A stretch of DNA of 53,958 bases. It comes from an uncultured Pelagibacteraceae bacterium. GTDB taxonomy: Bacteria; Pseudomonadota; Alphaproteobacteria; Pelagibacterales; Pelagibacteraceae. Location of the stretch: contig CACNRG010000006.1 in NCBI GenBank assembly GCA_902622805.1, positions 1 to 53,958 of the forward strand. Reading direction: 5' to 3'. The notes beneath the pieces are model-generated. The model ran no database searches. It was given only the letters and a program-made list of their open reading frames with translations, and was not told where the DNA came from. Position numbers and translations under genes: made by a program. Shown one piece after another: positions 24,729 through 33,985 of the stretch (position 1 is its first letter; each line of letters starts with the position of its first letter).

Positions 24729-26018
24729 TCAACCTTTAATTAATTTGAAGTAAACTTTTAAAACCTTTCCACTGTCTGATGCAATATAAATAGATCCGTC
24801 ATTATCTTGAAACAATTTATTATTTTTTTGTTTGGCTATATGTCTTAATCTTTCCCCAAATTCTATTTTTTCATATCCAATGACTCTGCTATAATCATCA
24901 GATAATAATATGATATATAAAGATTTATCTCTTAATGTGGTAGCTAACAAGCATCCTTTTCTCTCATAATATGCCATCATTTGATTACTACAATTAGTAA
25001 GATCTGAAATAGCAATTGATGGCGTGAACTGTAGCAGTGGTTCTTTAAAACTATTTTTTTTATGATTTAATTCATACGAGGCAGATGCGAGACTTTCATA
25101 CTTAGTTCCATATGAGGCGACAGGCCAGCCGTAATTGGAATTTTCCTCTATAAAATTTAATTCATCACCACCTTTAGGACCATGTTCGCTACTAAAAATA
25201 TAATTATCAATTTTTGCAATACCCTGTGGATTTCTATGACCACTTGTATAAATTTTTATAATTGCTTTTTTTTCATTATCTAAAACACTTTCTTTGTTAA
25301 TAGATATAATTTTTCCATAAAAAGAATTTTGATTTTGTGCTAAATCTCTTATCAGCTGTGAACTATTAGTAGGTGCACCAATGCTTAATAAAATTTTTTC
25401 TTCATGATGCATGCTTGCTCCACCAGCTCCTGCCACATGAATATTTACATAGTCTGGAAGACAGCCTGTTTCAAATATTTCTACTGAAGTATTTAAATCT
25501 ATAATTGACATATTTTGACATCCTATTTTTTTTGTGGCCAAATACGCATATGGATTTTCTTTAATAAAAAAAACACCTCTAATACCTCCTTGAGAATTAT
25601 GTGGATCGTAACTTCTTGGTAAATTAAATTTTGTAGTCTTATTTTTTGTAATTAAAAATCCATCTCTCGTGTATAATTCTAGTCTTGTCTTATCATTCTG
25701 AAAAGTTCCATATAACGCTGCTGACATATGTTGTTCATTGACTGAACCATCTTTATTTAGGCTATATCCGGAAAAATATTCAACTTCGTCTATATAAACT
25801 TCAAATGAATTTGCATTAAGTATCTCACTAGTAAGATTTTCTGTTGAAGATTCACCAACAACTGGCTCTACTCTTTTTTCTGGAAATATTAACTTGATTA
25901 CTCCTTCTGGTATTAACCTCAGCTGGGCAACTTGTCCTTGAAACTGATACACAACAAAAACTGAAACTATAAATGATATTAAAAATACAAGTAAATACTT
26001 TATAAATGATTTGAACAT
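24729..26018 (-). CDS. Membrane-anchored PQQ-type sugar dehydrogenase-like protein (429 aa)
   Basis: One N-terminal membrane helix (YLLVFLISFIVSVFVVYQ) anchors a six-bladed beta-propeller in the periplasm. The diagnostic stretch is YTSGHRNPQGIAKIDNYIF followed by SSEHGPKGGDELNFIEENSN and YGWPVASYG, as in the glucose/sorbosone dehydrogenase family, where the His residues contact PQQ. Whether PQQ binds here is untested, and some relatives have other roles. It starts 8 nt after xsc on the same strand, so it may be co-transcribed with xsc. Confidence 0.82.
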   Translation of the reverse strand: MFKSFIKYLLVFLISFIVSVFVVYQFQGQVAQLRLIPEGVIKLIFPEKRVEPVVGESSTENLTSEILNANSFEVYIDEVEYFSGYSLNKDGSVNEQHMSAALYGTFQNDKTRLELYTRDGFLITKNKTTKFNLPRSYDPHNSQGGIRGVFFIKENPYAYLATKKIGCQNMSIIDLNTSVEIFETGCLPDYVNIHVAGAGGASMHHEEKILLSIGAPTNSSQLIRDLAQNQNSFYGKIISINKESVLDNEKKAIIKIYTSGHRNPQGIAKIDNYIFSSEHGPKGGDELNFIEENSNYGWPVASYGTKYESLASASYELNHKKNSFKEPLLQFTPSIAISDLTNCSNQMMAYYERKGCLLATTLRDKSLYIILLSDDYSRVIGYEKIEFGERLRHIAKQKNNKLFQDNDGSIYIASDSGKVLKVYFKLIKG

Positions 26019-26025
26019 TTAGTTC

Positions 26026-27810
26026 TTAGTTCGATAATGATGGTTGTTTCACCATATCTTCTTTTTTTATACCTGCAACCTTAACAGGTTTTTTCATTGC
26101 ATCTCTTCTAAATGGTTCTCCAAGTTCTTGGTTAAGAATTACCTCAATAAATGTTGTAATTCCTTTCTTTTGATCTTCACAAGATTGTTTGATTGCAGCT
26201 GTTGTTTCATCCATAGTTCTAACTGTAACACCTTTCAGACCGCAAGCATCAGCAACTTTTGCATAACTCAACTCTGGGTCAAGCTCTGTGCCCACAAAAT
26301 TATTATCAAACCATAAAGTAGTGTTTCTTTTTTCTGCTCCCCACTGATAATTTCTAAAAATTACCATTGCAATAGCTGGCCACTCTTTTCGTGCGCATGA
26401 ACTCATTTCATTCATACTAATTCCAAATGCTCCATCACCAGCAAAACCTATTACAGGTATATCTGGACAACCAATTTTTGCGCCAAGAATTGATGGAAAC
26501 CCGTATCCACAAGGTCCAAATAATCCTGGTGCTAAGTATTTTCTTCCTTTTTCAAAAGTTGGGTAAGCATTTCCAATCGCACAATTATTTCCAATATCAC
26601 TTGAAATGATTACATCTTCAGGCATTCCAGCTTGAATTGCTCTCCATGCTTGTCTTGGGGACATTCTATCAGAGTCTCTCTCTCTAGCTTCTTTATTCCA
26701 AACAGTACCTTCATCATCTTCCTCATGATCTAAGCTTGATAATTTTTGTAACCAAGCAGATTTAGTTTGATGAATAATATCTTTTCTTTTTTGTCTATCA
26801 GTGTCCCCTGCTGATGGAGAAAGCTGTGCTAAAAGTTGCTGGGCAACTAATTTTGCATCACCACATATACCAACTGTAACTTTTTTAGTTAAACCAATCC
26901 TATCTGAATTTATATCAACCTGAATGATGCTTGCATTTTTCGGCCAGTAATCAATTCCATAACCTGGCAAAGTTGAAAACGGATTTAATCTTGTACCTAA
27001 TGCCAAAACTACATCGGCTTTAGAAATTAATTCCATTCCAGCTTTTGATCCATTATAACCTAAAGGCCCAGCTGCTAGCGGATGGCTTCCAGGAAAACTA
27101 TCATTGTGCTGATAACCTGAACATACAGGTGCATCTAATTTTTCTGCTAGCTTTTTGCAATCTTCAATAGCTCCACCTATAACTACACCTGCTCCAGACA
27201 AAATAACTGGGAACTTTGCTTTTGATAACAAGTCTGCGGCTTTTTTTATTGCATCAACTCCACCTGCTTGTCTCTCTAATCTTACTATTGGAGGAAGTTC
27301 TATGTCGATAACTTGTGTCCAATAATCTCTTGGAACATTTATTTGAGCAGGCGCTGATCCTCTAATTGCTTTTTCAATAACTCTATTTAAAACTTCTGCC
27401 ATTCTTGAAGGGTCTCTAACCTCTTCCTGATAACAAACCATATCTTTAAACAAATTCATTTGTTCAACCTCTTGAAAACCACCTTGACCCATAGTTTTAT
27501 TTGCAGCTTGAGGTGTAACTAATAACAATGGAGTATGATTCCAATAAGCTGTTTTGATTGGAGTAACTAAACCTGTAATACCTGGACCATTCTGAGCTAT
27601 AACCATGGACATTTTTCCAGTTGCTCTTGTATACCCGTCTGCAATTAATCCACCGTTTGTCTCATGAGCAACATCCCAGAAAGTAATTCCTGCATCAGGA
27701 AAAATATCTGAAATTGGCATAAATGCTGAACCAATAATTCCAAAAGCATGCTCAATACCATGCATTTGTAAAACTTTTACAAAAGCTTCTTCTGTAGTCA
27801 TTTTTGTCAT
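26026..27810 (-). CDS. xsc: Sulfoacetaldehyde acetyltransferase Xsc (594 aa)
   Basis: Xsc converts sulfoacetaldehyde and phosphate to acetyl phosphate and sulfite, with thiamine diphosphate. The N-terminal pyrimidine-binding domain has FWDVAHETNGGLIADGYTRA, including the catalytic-type glutamate. The C-terminal ThDP motif is GDGAFGISMNEMSSCARKEW, with the Asn in FRNYQWGAEKRN. The latter string is essentially Xsc-specific among acetolactate-synthase relatives. Length is typical. The start has an AGAGG about 10 nt upstream. It is divergent from suyAB, across a region with an inverted-repeat operator. No phosphotransacetylase gene is present in the window to use the acetyl phosphate. Confidence 0.95.
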   Translation of the reverse strand: MTKMTTEEAFVKVLQMHGIEHAFGIIGSAFMPISDIFPDAGITFWDVAHETNGGLIADGYTRATGKMSMVIAQNGPGITGLVTPIKTAYWNHTPLLLVTPQAANKTMGQGGFQEVEQMNLFKDMVCYQEEVRDPSRMAEVLNRVIEKAIRGSAPAQINVPRDYWTQVIDIELPPIVRLERQAGGVDAIKKAADLLSKAKFPVILSGAGVVIGGAIEDCKKLAEKLDAPVCSGYQHNDSFPGSHPLAAGPLGYNGSKAGMELISKADVVLALGTRLNPFSTLPGYGIDYWPKNASIIQVDINSDRIGLTKKVTVGICGDAKLVAQQLLAQLSPSAGDTDRQKRKDIIHQTKSAWLQKLSSLDHEEDDEGTVWNKEARERDSDRMSPRQAWRAIQAGMPEDVIISSDIGNNCAIGNAYPTFEKGRKYLAPGLFGPCGYGFPSILGAKIGCPDIPVIGFAGDGAFGISMNEMSSCARKEWPAIAMVIFRNYQWGAEKRNTTLWFDNNFVGTELDPELSYAKVADACGLKGVTVRTMDETTAAIKQSCEDQKKGITTFIEVILNQELGEPFRRDAMKKPVKVAGIKKEDMVKQPSLSN

Positions 27811-27857
27811 AAAACTTTAACCTCTTTTAAAGTGTAATATAAAAATTTATAAAATTC

Positions 27858-27909
27858 GTTTGTTAATTTGTGCGATTAATATATAAGATTTCACAAATTT
27901 CAAACAAAC
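27858..27909. promoter_or_regulatory. Inverted-repeat operator candidate between xsc and suyA
   Basis: GTTTGTTAATTTGTG (27858-27872) and CACAAATTTCAAACAAAC (27892-27909) are inverted copies, identical over CACAAATT and AACAAAC, with three extra bases in one arm. They flank the suyA -10 region, one overlapping the -35 and one the start site. This fits a repressor of the GntR or similar type acting on both divergent genes. The regulator is not encoded nearby. Confidence 0.5.
27860..27887 (+). promoter_or_regulatory. Putative suyA promoter
   Basis: TTGTTA (27860-27865) and TATAAG (27882-27887) are spaced 16 nt. Transcription would start near 27894, leaving a leader of about 29 nt to the suyA ATG. 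No Shine-Dalgarno-like sequence is visible in that leader. Confidence 0.45.
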
Positions 27910-27922
27910 AAATCGACACGAT

Positions 27923-28207
27923 ATGGCCACAGACATTATAATTCATGATAAAAAAGACAATGTCGGAGTGGTAGTTATTGAAAAAATTACTCCTAAACAA
28001 GACTGTGCTTGTTGGATAATGGAGGATGACAGCTCTACTAATATTCAATCAATGGATGAAATTCCTTTAGGGCATAAAATTGCGATGGTTGATCTAAATG
28101 AGGGTGATACCATCCTAAAATACGGTCATGATATTGGTAAAGTAGTTAAATCAATTAAAAAAGGTGAGCATGTTCATGTTCATAATGTAAAAACTAAAAA
28201 ATGGTAA
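27923..28207 (+). CDS. suyA: 3-sulfolactate sulfo-lyase small subunit SuyA (94 aa)
   Basis: SuyA, with SuyB, cleaves 3-sulfolactate to pyruvate and sulfite. The protein is an SAF/UxaA-N type domain. The stretch [20 protein letters not shown] followed by [21 protein letters not shown] and NVKTKKW matches SuyA closely, with an inserted [11 protein letters not shown] segment in the middle as in SuyA rather than in altronate dehydratase. Four nt separate it from suyB. It is the first gene of the plus-strand operon suyA-suyB-yeiH-like. Confidence 0.92.
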   Translation: MATDIIIHDKKDNVGVVVIEKITPKQDCACWIMEDDSSTNIQSMDEIPLGHKIAMVDLNEGDTILKYGHDIGKVVKSIKKGEHVHVHNVKTKKW

Positions 28208-28211
28208 AAGT

Positions 28212-29378
28212 ATGGATATCCCAAAAAGTTTTTTAGGCTTTAAAAGAGAAAATGGAAGAGCTGGTACTAGAAATCATGTAATTATTTTACCTGTTGATGA
28301 TATTTCAAATGCTTGTGCTGAAGCTGTAGCTAATAATATAAAAGGAACAATCGCACTTCCGCATTCATATGGAAGATTACAATTTGGAGCTGATTTAGAA
28401 TTACATTTTAGAACTATGATAGGAACAGGCTGCAATCCAAATGTTGCTGCTGTGATAGTGATTGGAATTGAACCCAAGTGGACCAAAAGAATTGTTGATG
28501 GAATTGCAAAAACTGGAAAACCAGTCGAAGGATTCCACATTGAACGTACTGGTGATATTGGTACTACAATGAAAGCTTCAAAAAAAGCCCAAGAATTTGT
28601 GATGTGGGCTTCAGAGAAACAAAGAGAGGAATGTCCAATAAGTGATCTATGGATATCGGTCAAGTGTGGAGAGTCGGATACAACATCTGGTCTAGCTTCA
28701 AACCCTACAGTTGGAAATCTTATGGATAAACTTGAACCACTGGGAGTTCATCTATGTTTTGGTGAAACTTCAGAATTAACAGGAGCAGAAAAAGTTTGTG
28801 CTTCAAGAGGTGCTACAAAAGAATCTTCAGATAAATTTATGAGAACTTGGAACGAATATAATGAGTTTATATTAAAGGAAGCAACTGATGATTTATCTGA
28901 AAGTCAGCCTACAGCAGGCAACATTGCTGGTGGCTTAACAACTATTGAAGAAAAAGCTTTCGGAAATTTTCAAAAAATTGGAAATTGTAAATTTATAGAT
29001 GTACTAGAACCAGCTGAGGAACCAAAAAAAGGAAAAGGTTTATATTTTATGGACACTTCGTCTGCAGCAGCGGAATGTGTAACACTTCAAGCAGCAGCAG
29101 GATTTAATATACATTTATTTCCTACAGGCCAGGGTAATATTGTTGGAAATCCTATTGAACCAGTAATCAAACTTACTGCAAATCCTCTTACTGTAAAAAG
29201 TATGGGTGAACATATTGATTGTGATGTTTCAAAAATATTATCAAGGGAAATGAATTTGTCTGAAGCGGGAGATGAATTAATAAAAACAACATTGCGGGTA
29301 GCTAACGGAAGATTAACTTGTGCAGAGGCTTTAGGTCACAAAGAATTTGTGATGACTAAACTTTACAGAAGTGCATAA
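28212..29378 (+). CDS. suyB: 3-sulfolactate sulfo-lyase large subunit SuyB (388 aa)
   Basis: SuyB is the catalytic partner of SuyA, in the UxaA/altronate dehydratase superfamily. The opening [20 protein letters not shown] is the classical family signature. Conserved cysteines and metal-site residues lie in [28 protein letters not shown] and [16 protein letters not shown]. The total (94 + 388 residues) agrees with split SuyAB rather than with single-chain altronate dehydratase. Substrate is inferred from the similarity and the adjacent xsc and tauE; altronate or galactarate activity is less likely. Confidence 0.9.
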   Translation: MDIPKSFLGFKRENGRAGTRNHVIILPVDDISNACAEAVANNIKGTIALPHSYGRLQFGADLELHFRTMIGTGCNPNVAAVIVIGIEPKWTKRIVDGIAKTGKPVEGFHIERTGDIGTTMKASKKAQEFVMWASEKQREECPISDLWISVKCGESDTTSGLASNPTVGNLMDKLEPLGVHLCFGETSELTGAEKVCASRGATKESSDKFMRTWNEYNEFILKEATDDLSESQPTAGNIAGGLTTIEEKAFGNFQKIGNCKFIDVLEPAEEPKKGKGLYFMDTSSAAAECVTLQAAAGFNIHLFPTGQGNIVGNPIEPVIKLTANPLTVKSMGEHIDCDVSKILSREMNLSEAGDELIKTTLRVANGRLTCAEALGHKEFVMTKLYRSA

Positions 29379-29389
29379 GTTTTTATCTA

Positions 29390-30475
29390 GTGCCTAATAA
29401 ACTTAACTATCTAAAAAAGATATTTCCTGGTGTTAGTTTAGCTTTAATTTTTTATTTATTTTCCCATGGAATTAATAATGTTTTAGCGATAGAGGTATTT
29501 GGTACTGAAAAAAGTCCAATATCGACAGTTCTAATAGCAATCATTCTTGGTATTATAATGGGTAACGCTTTTACACCAAGACCAGGCATGATGGTTGGAC
29601 TCGATTTTACTCAGCAACATATTTTAAAACTAGGAATTATTTTTTTAGGAATAAGATTAAGTTTTGAAGAATTTATAAAATTTGGATCAATTGCTTTACC
29701 ACTGATTATTACATGTATAGTTGGTGTTTTAATTTTAATTAAGTTGTTAATTAAAAAAGTATCCATTTCATCAAAAATGTCATATTTGATTGCTATTGGT
29801 ACAAGTGTTTGTGGAGCAACTGCTATTGTTGCAACAGCTCCAGTCATTAAAGCAAAAAAAACAGAGGTTGCATATGCAATTGCGAATATTACTTTATTTG
29901 GAGTAATTGCAATGCTTGTTTATCCTTATTTTGCAGAATGGTTTTTTAATGAGAATAATTTAAAAGCTGGTCTTTTTTTAGGTACTTCAATTCACGAAAC
30001 TTCACAAGTTGCAGCCGCTGGATTAATTTATGATCAACAATTTAACAGTCCAGAAACTTTAAATGTAGCTACTGTTACTAAATTAATTAGAAACACTTTT
30101 CTCGTAATTATGATTCCATTGTTCGCTTTTTTATATAATAGGGGTGAAGCTAAAAATGAAAAATACTCAATTATAAGTATTTTTCCGTATTTTGTACTTG
30201 GATTTATCGGAATGATAATCGTAAGAAATTTAGGAGATCAATTTTTTTCAATTGGTAACGATAAACATTTTCTTTGGATAAATTTAATAGAATATTTGAA
30301 AATTTTAGCCACGACTTTTTTAACAATGGCTATGGCTGCTGTAGGAATATCAATAAACTTAAGTGAACTTAAGTCAATGGGTTATAAGCCATTTATTGTC
30401 GGGTTGATTGCTGCAATGACTGTTGGTTTTATTAGTCTTATATATATAGAGACTATATCAAAATTTTTTATTTAG
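29390..30475 (+). CDS. YeiH/UPF0324-family transporter (putative sulfate/sulfite exporter) (361 aa)
   Basis: About ten membrane helices are visible. Family marks are TVLIAIILGIIMGNAFTPRP near the N-terminus, HILKLGIIFLGIRLSFEEF and AIGTSVCGATAIVATAPVIKA, then GTSIHETSQVAAAG, the last with the conserved HETSQV core. The family has been proposed to move sulfate or sulfite but is little tested. The start is GTG, 11 nt after suyB, so co-expression with sulfo-lyase supports sulfite handling. The 3' end overlaps the convergent tauE by 8 nt. Confidence 0.85.
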   Translation: MPNKLNYLKKIFPGVSLALIFYLFSHGINNVLAIEVFGTEKSPISTVLIAIILGIIMGNAFTPRPGMMVGLDFTQQHILKLGIIFLGIRLSFEEFIKFGSIALPLIITCIVGVLILIKLLIKKVSISSKMSYLIAIGTSVCGATAIVATAPVIKAKKTEVAYAIANITLFGVIAMLVYPYFAEWFFNENNLKAGLFLGTSIHETSQVAAAGLIYDQQFNSPETLNVATVTKLIRNTFLVIMIPLFAFLYNRGEAKNEKYSIISIFPYFVLGFIGMIIVRNLGDQFFSIGNDKHFLWINLIEYLKILATTFLTMAMAAVGISINLSELKSMGYKPFIVGLIAAMTVGFISLIYIETISKFFI

Positions 30476-31562
30476 CCTGTTTAGTAGACTTTATAAAATA
30501 TTTTTTTCTAAAATTAGATAAAAATCTTCTAATAAATGCAGCAGCAATTCCTAAACTAACTGCAAATAAAATAGAAAACATTCCATAAAAAAATGGCATA
30601 TCTTTAGAAAATTCTAAAATAAATTTTGAAAAAAAGTTTAAATCAGAGATTGCAACTTTGGAGATTTCTTTTTGGATTTCTTCTGCAAAAAAAGTATCAT
30701 ATGCAATTGCAATCCCCACAACTAATAATAAAACGGCTAATAAAGCTTTTAAACCAGAGCTATCAATACTTTCTCCTAATTTTTGGCCTAACTGAACACC
30801 TATAATTGATCCAACCACTAACATAACTACCAACATCAGGTCGATAGATCCATAATTAAAAGAATGTAAAAATGTGACGATAACGCTTACAAAAATTGTC
30901 ACAAATAAAGAAGTTCCAGGTACTAGCCTTGTTGGCATTTTGATAATATAAATCATTGCAGGAACTAGTATAAAGGCACCACCTATACCCATTATAGCTG
31001 CAATAAATCCAACTGCTAATCCAATTATAATTGGGGTAAATATACTTTCGTATAATTTTGATTTTGGGAATCTCATTCGTAATGGAAGACCATGTATCCA
31101 ATAATGAACATGCAGCTTTTTTTTTTCTACAACATTTTTTTTTGCTTTATCTATTTCACCAAGACTTTCTACCAGCATAAGAGTACCAATTATTGCTAAG
31201 ATATACATGTATGCTAAGGAAATTACTGTATCAATTTTACCAATACCTTTAAAATAAGTAAAAGTATAAATACCTAACGCAGTACCTATCGAGCCACCAA
31301 TTACAATCATAAAACCCATTTTATAATCCAAAGTATTTTTTAACCAATGAGTTGTGGATCCTGATACAGAAGTTGCTAAAATATTATTTGCCTCATTCGC
31401 TACGGCATAAGCAGGCGGGACTCCTAAGAAAATTAAAAAAGGTGTCATTAAAAATCCACCACCGACACCAAAAAGACCAGATAAAACTCCAACTAATGCG
31501 GATAATAAAAGAATTTCAATTGGATTTACAAATACTTGAGCGATCGGTAAAAAAACATCCAT
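30468..31562 (-). CDS. tauE: TauE/SafE-family sulfite exporter (364 aa)
   Basis: This is an inner-membrane protein with about eight helices in two repeats. The first repeat has ALVGVLSGLFGVGGGFLMTP and the second GLAVGFIAAIMGIGGAFILV, the duplicated Gly-rich motif of the TauE/SafE (DUF81) family. Members export sulfite, sulfoacetate or related anions. The gene is the last in the minus-strand apr operon and faces the suyAB operon, so export of excess sulfite is the best reading. Substrate assignment is by context. Confidence 0.88.
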   Translation of the reverse strand: MDVFLPIAQVFVNPIEILLLSALVGVLSGLFGVGGGFLMTPFLIFLGVPPAYAVANEANNILATSVSGSTTHWLKNTLDYKMGFMIVIGGSIGTALGIYTFTYFKGIGKIDTVISLAYMYILAIIGTLMLVESLGEIDKAKKNVVEKKKLHVHYWIHGLPLRMRFPKSKLYESIFTPIIIGLAVGFIAAIMGIGGAFILVPAMIYIIKMPTRLVPGTSLFVTIFVSVIVTFLHSFNYGSIDLMLVVMLVVGSIIGVQLGQKLGESIDSSGLKALLAVLLLVVGIAIAYDTFFAEEIQKEISKVAISDLNFFSKFILEFSKDMPFFYGMFSILFAVSLGIAAAFIRRFLSNFRKKYFIKSTKQAK

Positions 31563-31580
31563 CTAAAAAAAACTAAATTT

Positions 31581-31715
31581 TTATTTAAAAGTTATAAAAG
31601 TTCCAACTAAGATTACAACCCAACAAGCTAAAATTGCTGAAAAAATTCCTGTTTTAATAAAAATTGATTTTTTGTTTGATATATTCAGGGGGATTTTAAA
31701 GTTTGAAAGGCGCAT
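31581..31715 (-). CDS. Small single-helix membrane protein in the apr operon (44 aa)
   Basis: ATG at 31715 encodes MRLSNFKIPLNISNKKSIFI, followed by a hydrophobic helix (TGIFSAILACWVVILVGTFI) and a TFK end. A basic N-terminus points to the cytoplasm. It lies 43 nt after orf116 and 18 nt before tauE, all on one strand, so it belongs to the operon. It may assist TauE or the Apr membrane complex. No named family is recognised. Confidence 0.6.
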   Translation of the reverse strand: MRLSNFKIPLNISNKKSIFIKTGIFSAILACWVVILVGTFITFK

Positions 31716-31758
31716 CTAATCTCTGAATACACCCAGTAAAAAAATTGTCAAACTATAA

Positions 31759-32109
31759 TTAGTAAATTGTTGCACCAAATATCTTTATCTCACCATCCTC
31801 AACACCTAGCACTAGTCTTCCCAAAAACTCACCTGGTATTTCCTTATTAGTCTGTTTAATAAGTACTGTAATATGCTCCCCTCTTCTCAAAGTTCCAAAA
31901 GGTTCGTAAGTTTCTTTCAAATTAGTAATTATTTTATTATTAGCCCACTGTTTACCCAGCTCTACCTCATTGGCTCCAAACAACATTTGAGTTGAAAAAT
32001 CTCTAGTAAAACCACCGTAATCCTTCATATTCGATGCTCTTATTAAATTTTCCCAAAAAGGTTTACCAATTGCAAAAATCTCATCGTCTGATTTTGCTAA
32101 AAGATCCAT
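31759..32109 (-). CDS. Hypothetical protein in the apr operon (116 aa)
   Basis: A compact soluble protein with no signal peptide. Sequence features are a helical start (LLAKSDDEIFAIGKPFWENL), GGFTRDFSTQMLFGANEVEL and a strand-rich end (HITVLIKQ, GEFLGRLVLGVEDGEIKIFG). The helix-then-sheet order and size resemble NTF2/SnoaL-like folds, but I see no decisive motif. It lies 16 nt after aprA and upstream of orf44 and tauE, so it is probably expressed with AprBA. No cysteines or metal motifs are visible. Confidence 0.75.
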   Translation of the reverse strand: MDLLAKSDDEIFAIGKPFWENLIRASNMKDYGGFTRDFSTQMLFGANEVELGKQWANNKIITNLKETYEPFGTLRRGEHITVLIKQTNKEIPGEFLGRLVLGVEDGEIKIFGATIY

Positions 32110-32125
32110 AAGATTATTTCAAAAA

Positions 32126-33985
32126 TTATGAGGCCTTCTTCTTCTCTTTTTCATCCACGATATGATAAACTGGAACCTTCTCTAAAGTAAACTTTCCAGT
32201 TTTAGGGTCTCTTCTTGAAACTGTTAGACAATGCCAATTTTCATCATCTAGCTTCATATGATCTCCTCTATAATAATACCCCGGCCAACGAGTTTCTTCT
32301 CTAAATAAAGTATGTTCGGTTACACACTGAGAAGTTAAAGCACGATGTTTCAGCTCCCAAGCTCTCATTAACTGGTGATAATCTTCAGCTCCCACATGTT
32401 CTAGATCCTCTTGAAGCCAAGCTAGTAATTCTAAACCTTTTTTAAGTAAATTTCCATTAGTCATATAGTTAGAGGTAATTCCACCCACATATTCATCCAT
32501 AATTTTTTGTAATCTTTGTAATCCTTGTATTGGAGAAATGTAACTCGGGGATACTGTTCCTCCAGTTATTTCATTCTGAGCTACAGTGTAATTATCAAGT
32601 GGCTTATAAACAGCTTTTTTGAAATTTTCACATTGTTTATCAGAAACTTTTATACCTTTTGCCTTTTGATCTTCAATATATTTAACTGCAGCTTTTGCAG
32701 CAAGTCTACCTTCAGTGAAAGAACCAGATGAAAATTTATGAGCACTTCCACCTACAGTATCGCCAGCTCCAAAAAGACCATCGATGGTAAGCATCCTATT
32801 ATATCCCCAGAAGTATTCTGGTGGAGAAAGATCCTCAGGTCCACTCACCCACGCACCAGAACAAGTCGCGTGTGATCCCATTACATATGGCTCTGAAGTA
32901 GTTAATTCTGGATTTGTATATTTAGGATCAATATTTTGTGAAGCCCAGACAACAGCCTGACCAACTGTCATGCCTAAAAAATTTTCCCAACCAACTGTTT
33001 CTAAATGAGGATCCTGGAAAGCTTCAGTTGTAACCATGTGAATTGGTCCATTACCAGAAGCAACTTCTTGAATAAATGCATGATTTCTCAAACATGTAGG
33101 AGTTGGATGATGATCAATGTATTCCCCAACTAACTCTTTTGTTTGATCGTACCATTTCTTCTCATAGTTTTCACCATTTGCATTTTGGGTATATGTTTTT
33201 AGATGAAGAAAATAAGCTCCAACAGGACCGTAACCATCTTTAAATCTACATAAGACAATTCTATTTTCCATCTGAGTCATTTTAGCTCCTGCAGCAATAG
33301 GTAATGCATAAGCTGAACCGTTACTCCACGGTGCGTACCAAGTTCTACCCATACCCTCTCCAACTGCTCTTGGTTTAAAAATGTGAGATGCTCCTCCAGC
33401 GGCTACAATCACTGTTTTTGATCTGAAAACATGAAAATCACCTGTTCTCATATTAAATCCTACAGCACCGCCAATTCTATTTTCTTGGGCCTCATCCATT
33501 AATAAATGAGTAACCATTATTCTATTATAAATTTTATCAGCAGATTTTTTAGCCGCCTCAGCAACTATTGGTTTGTAACTTTCACCATGTATCATAATTT
33601 GCCACTTACCTTCTCTGAGGTATCTACCAGTTTTTTCATTTTTCATCATCGGTAAACCCCACTCATCAAACATATGAACTGTTGAGTCTACATGACGAGC
33701 CATATCGTAACCTAAATCTTCTCGAACCATTCCCATTAAGTCATTTCGAGCATATCTTACATGGTCCTCTGGTTGGTTTTCATCCCATTGCATTCCCATA
33801 TAACAATTAATTGCGTAGAGACCTTGTGCTACGGCACCACTTCTATCAATGTTTGCTTTTTCTACACAAACAATTTTTAAATCTCTACCCCAGTGTCTAG
33901 ATTCAAAAGTAGCACCGGTTCCAGCCATTCCTCCACCAACAACTAGTACATCGCAGTCTTCATAATGAGTTTTATGTTTAGCCAT
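32126..33985 (-). CDS. aprA: Adenylylsulfate reductase alpha subunit AprA (619 aa)
   Basis: AprA is the FAD-containing subunit that interconverts APS and sulfite plus AMP. The FAD motif CDVLVVGGGMAGTGATFESR lies at the start, with ERTGAVAQG-like DRSGAVAQGLYAINCYMG. Substrate-site stretches include AYALPIAAGAKMTQMENR and ATCSGAWVSGPED. The C-terminal HRALTSQCVTEHTLFREETRWPGYYYR region (Trp-Pro-Gly-Tyr-Tyr-Tyr core) is intact. It overlaps aprB by 1 nt. In SAR11-type bacteria without a dissimilatory sulfite reductase, it most likely works in the sulfite-oxidising direction; no ATP sulfurylase gene is in the window. Confidence 0.96.
   Translation of the reverse strand: MAKHKTHYEDCDVLVVGGGMAGTGATFESRHWGRDLKIVCVEKANIDRSGAVAQGLYAINCYMGMQWDENQPEDHVRYARNDLMGMVREDLGYDMARHVDSTVHMFDEWGLPMMKNEKTGRYLREGKWQIMIHGESYKPIVAEAAKKSADKIYNRIMVTHLLMDEAQENRIGGAVGFNMRTGDFHVFRSKTVIVAAGGASHIFKPRAVGEGMGRTWYAPWSNGSAYALPIAAGAKMTQMENRIVLCRFKDGYGPVGAYFLHLKTYTQNANGENYEKKWYDQTKELVGEYIDHHPTPTCLRNHAFIQEVASGNGPIHMVTTEAFQDPHLETVGWENFLGMTVGQAVVWASQNIDPKYTNPELTTSEPYVMGSHATCSGAWVSGPEDLSPPEYFWGYNRMLTIDGLFGAGDTVGGSAHKFSSGSFTEGRLAAKAAVKYIEDQKAKGIKVSDKQCENFKKAVYKPLDNYTVAQNEITGGTVSPSYISPIQGLQRLQKIMDEYVGGITSNYMTNGNLLKKGLELLAWLQEDLEHVGAEDYHQLMRAWELKHRALTSQCVTEHTLFREETRWPGYYYRGDHMKLDDENWHCLTVSRRDPKTGKFTLEKVPVYHIVDEKEKKKAS

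Noticed and set aside
28274-28663. 129-codon open frame antisense to suyB
   Set aside because: SuyB is well supported over the whole length, and the antisense frame has no recognisable motif.
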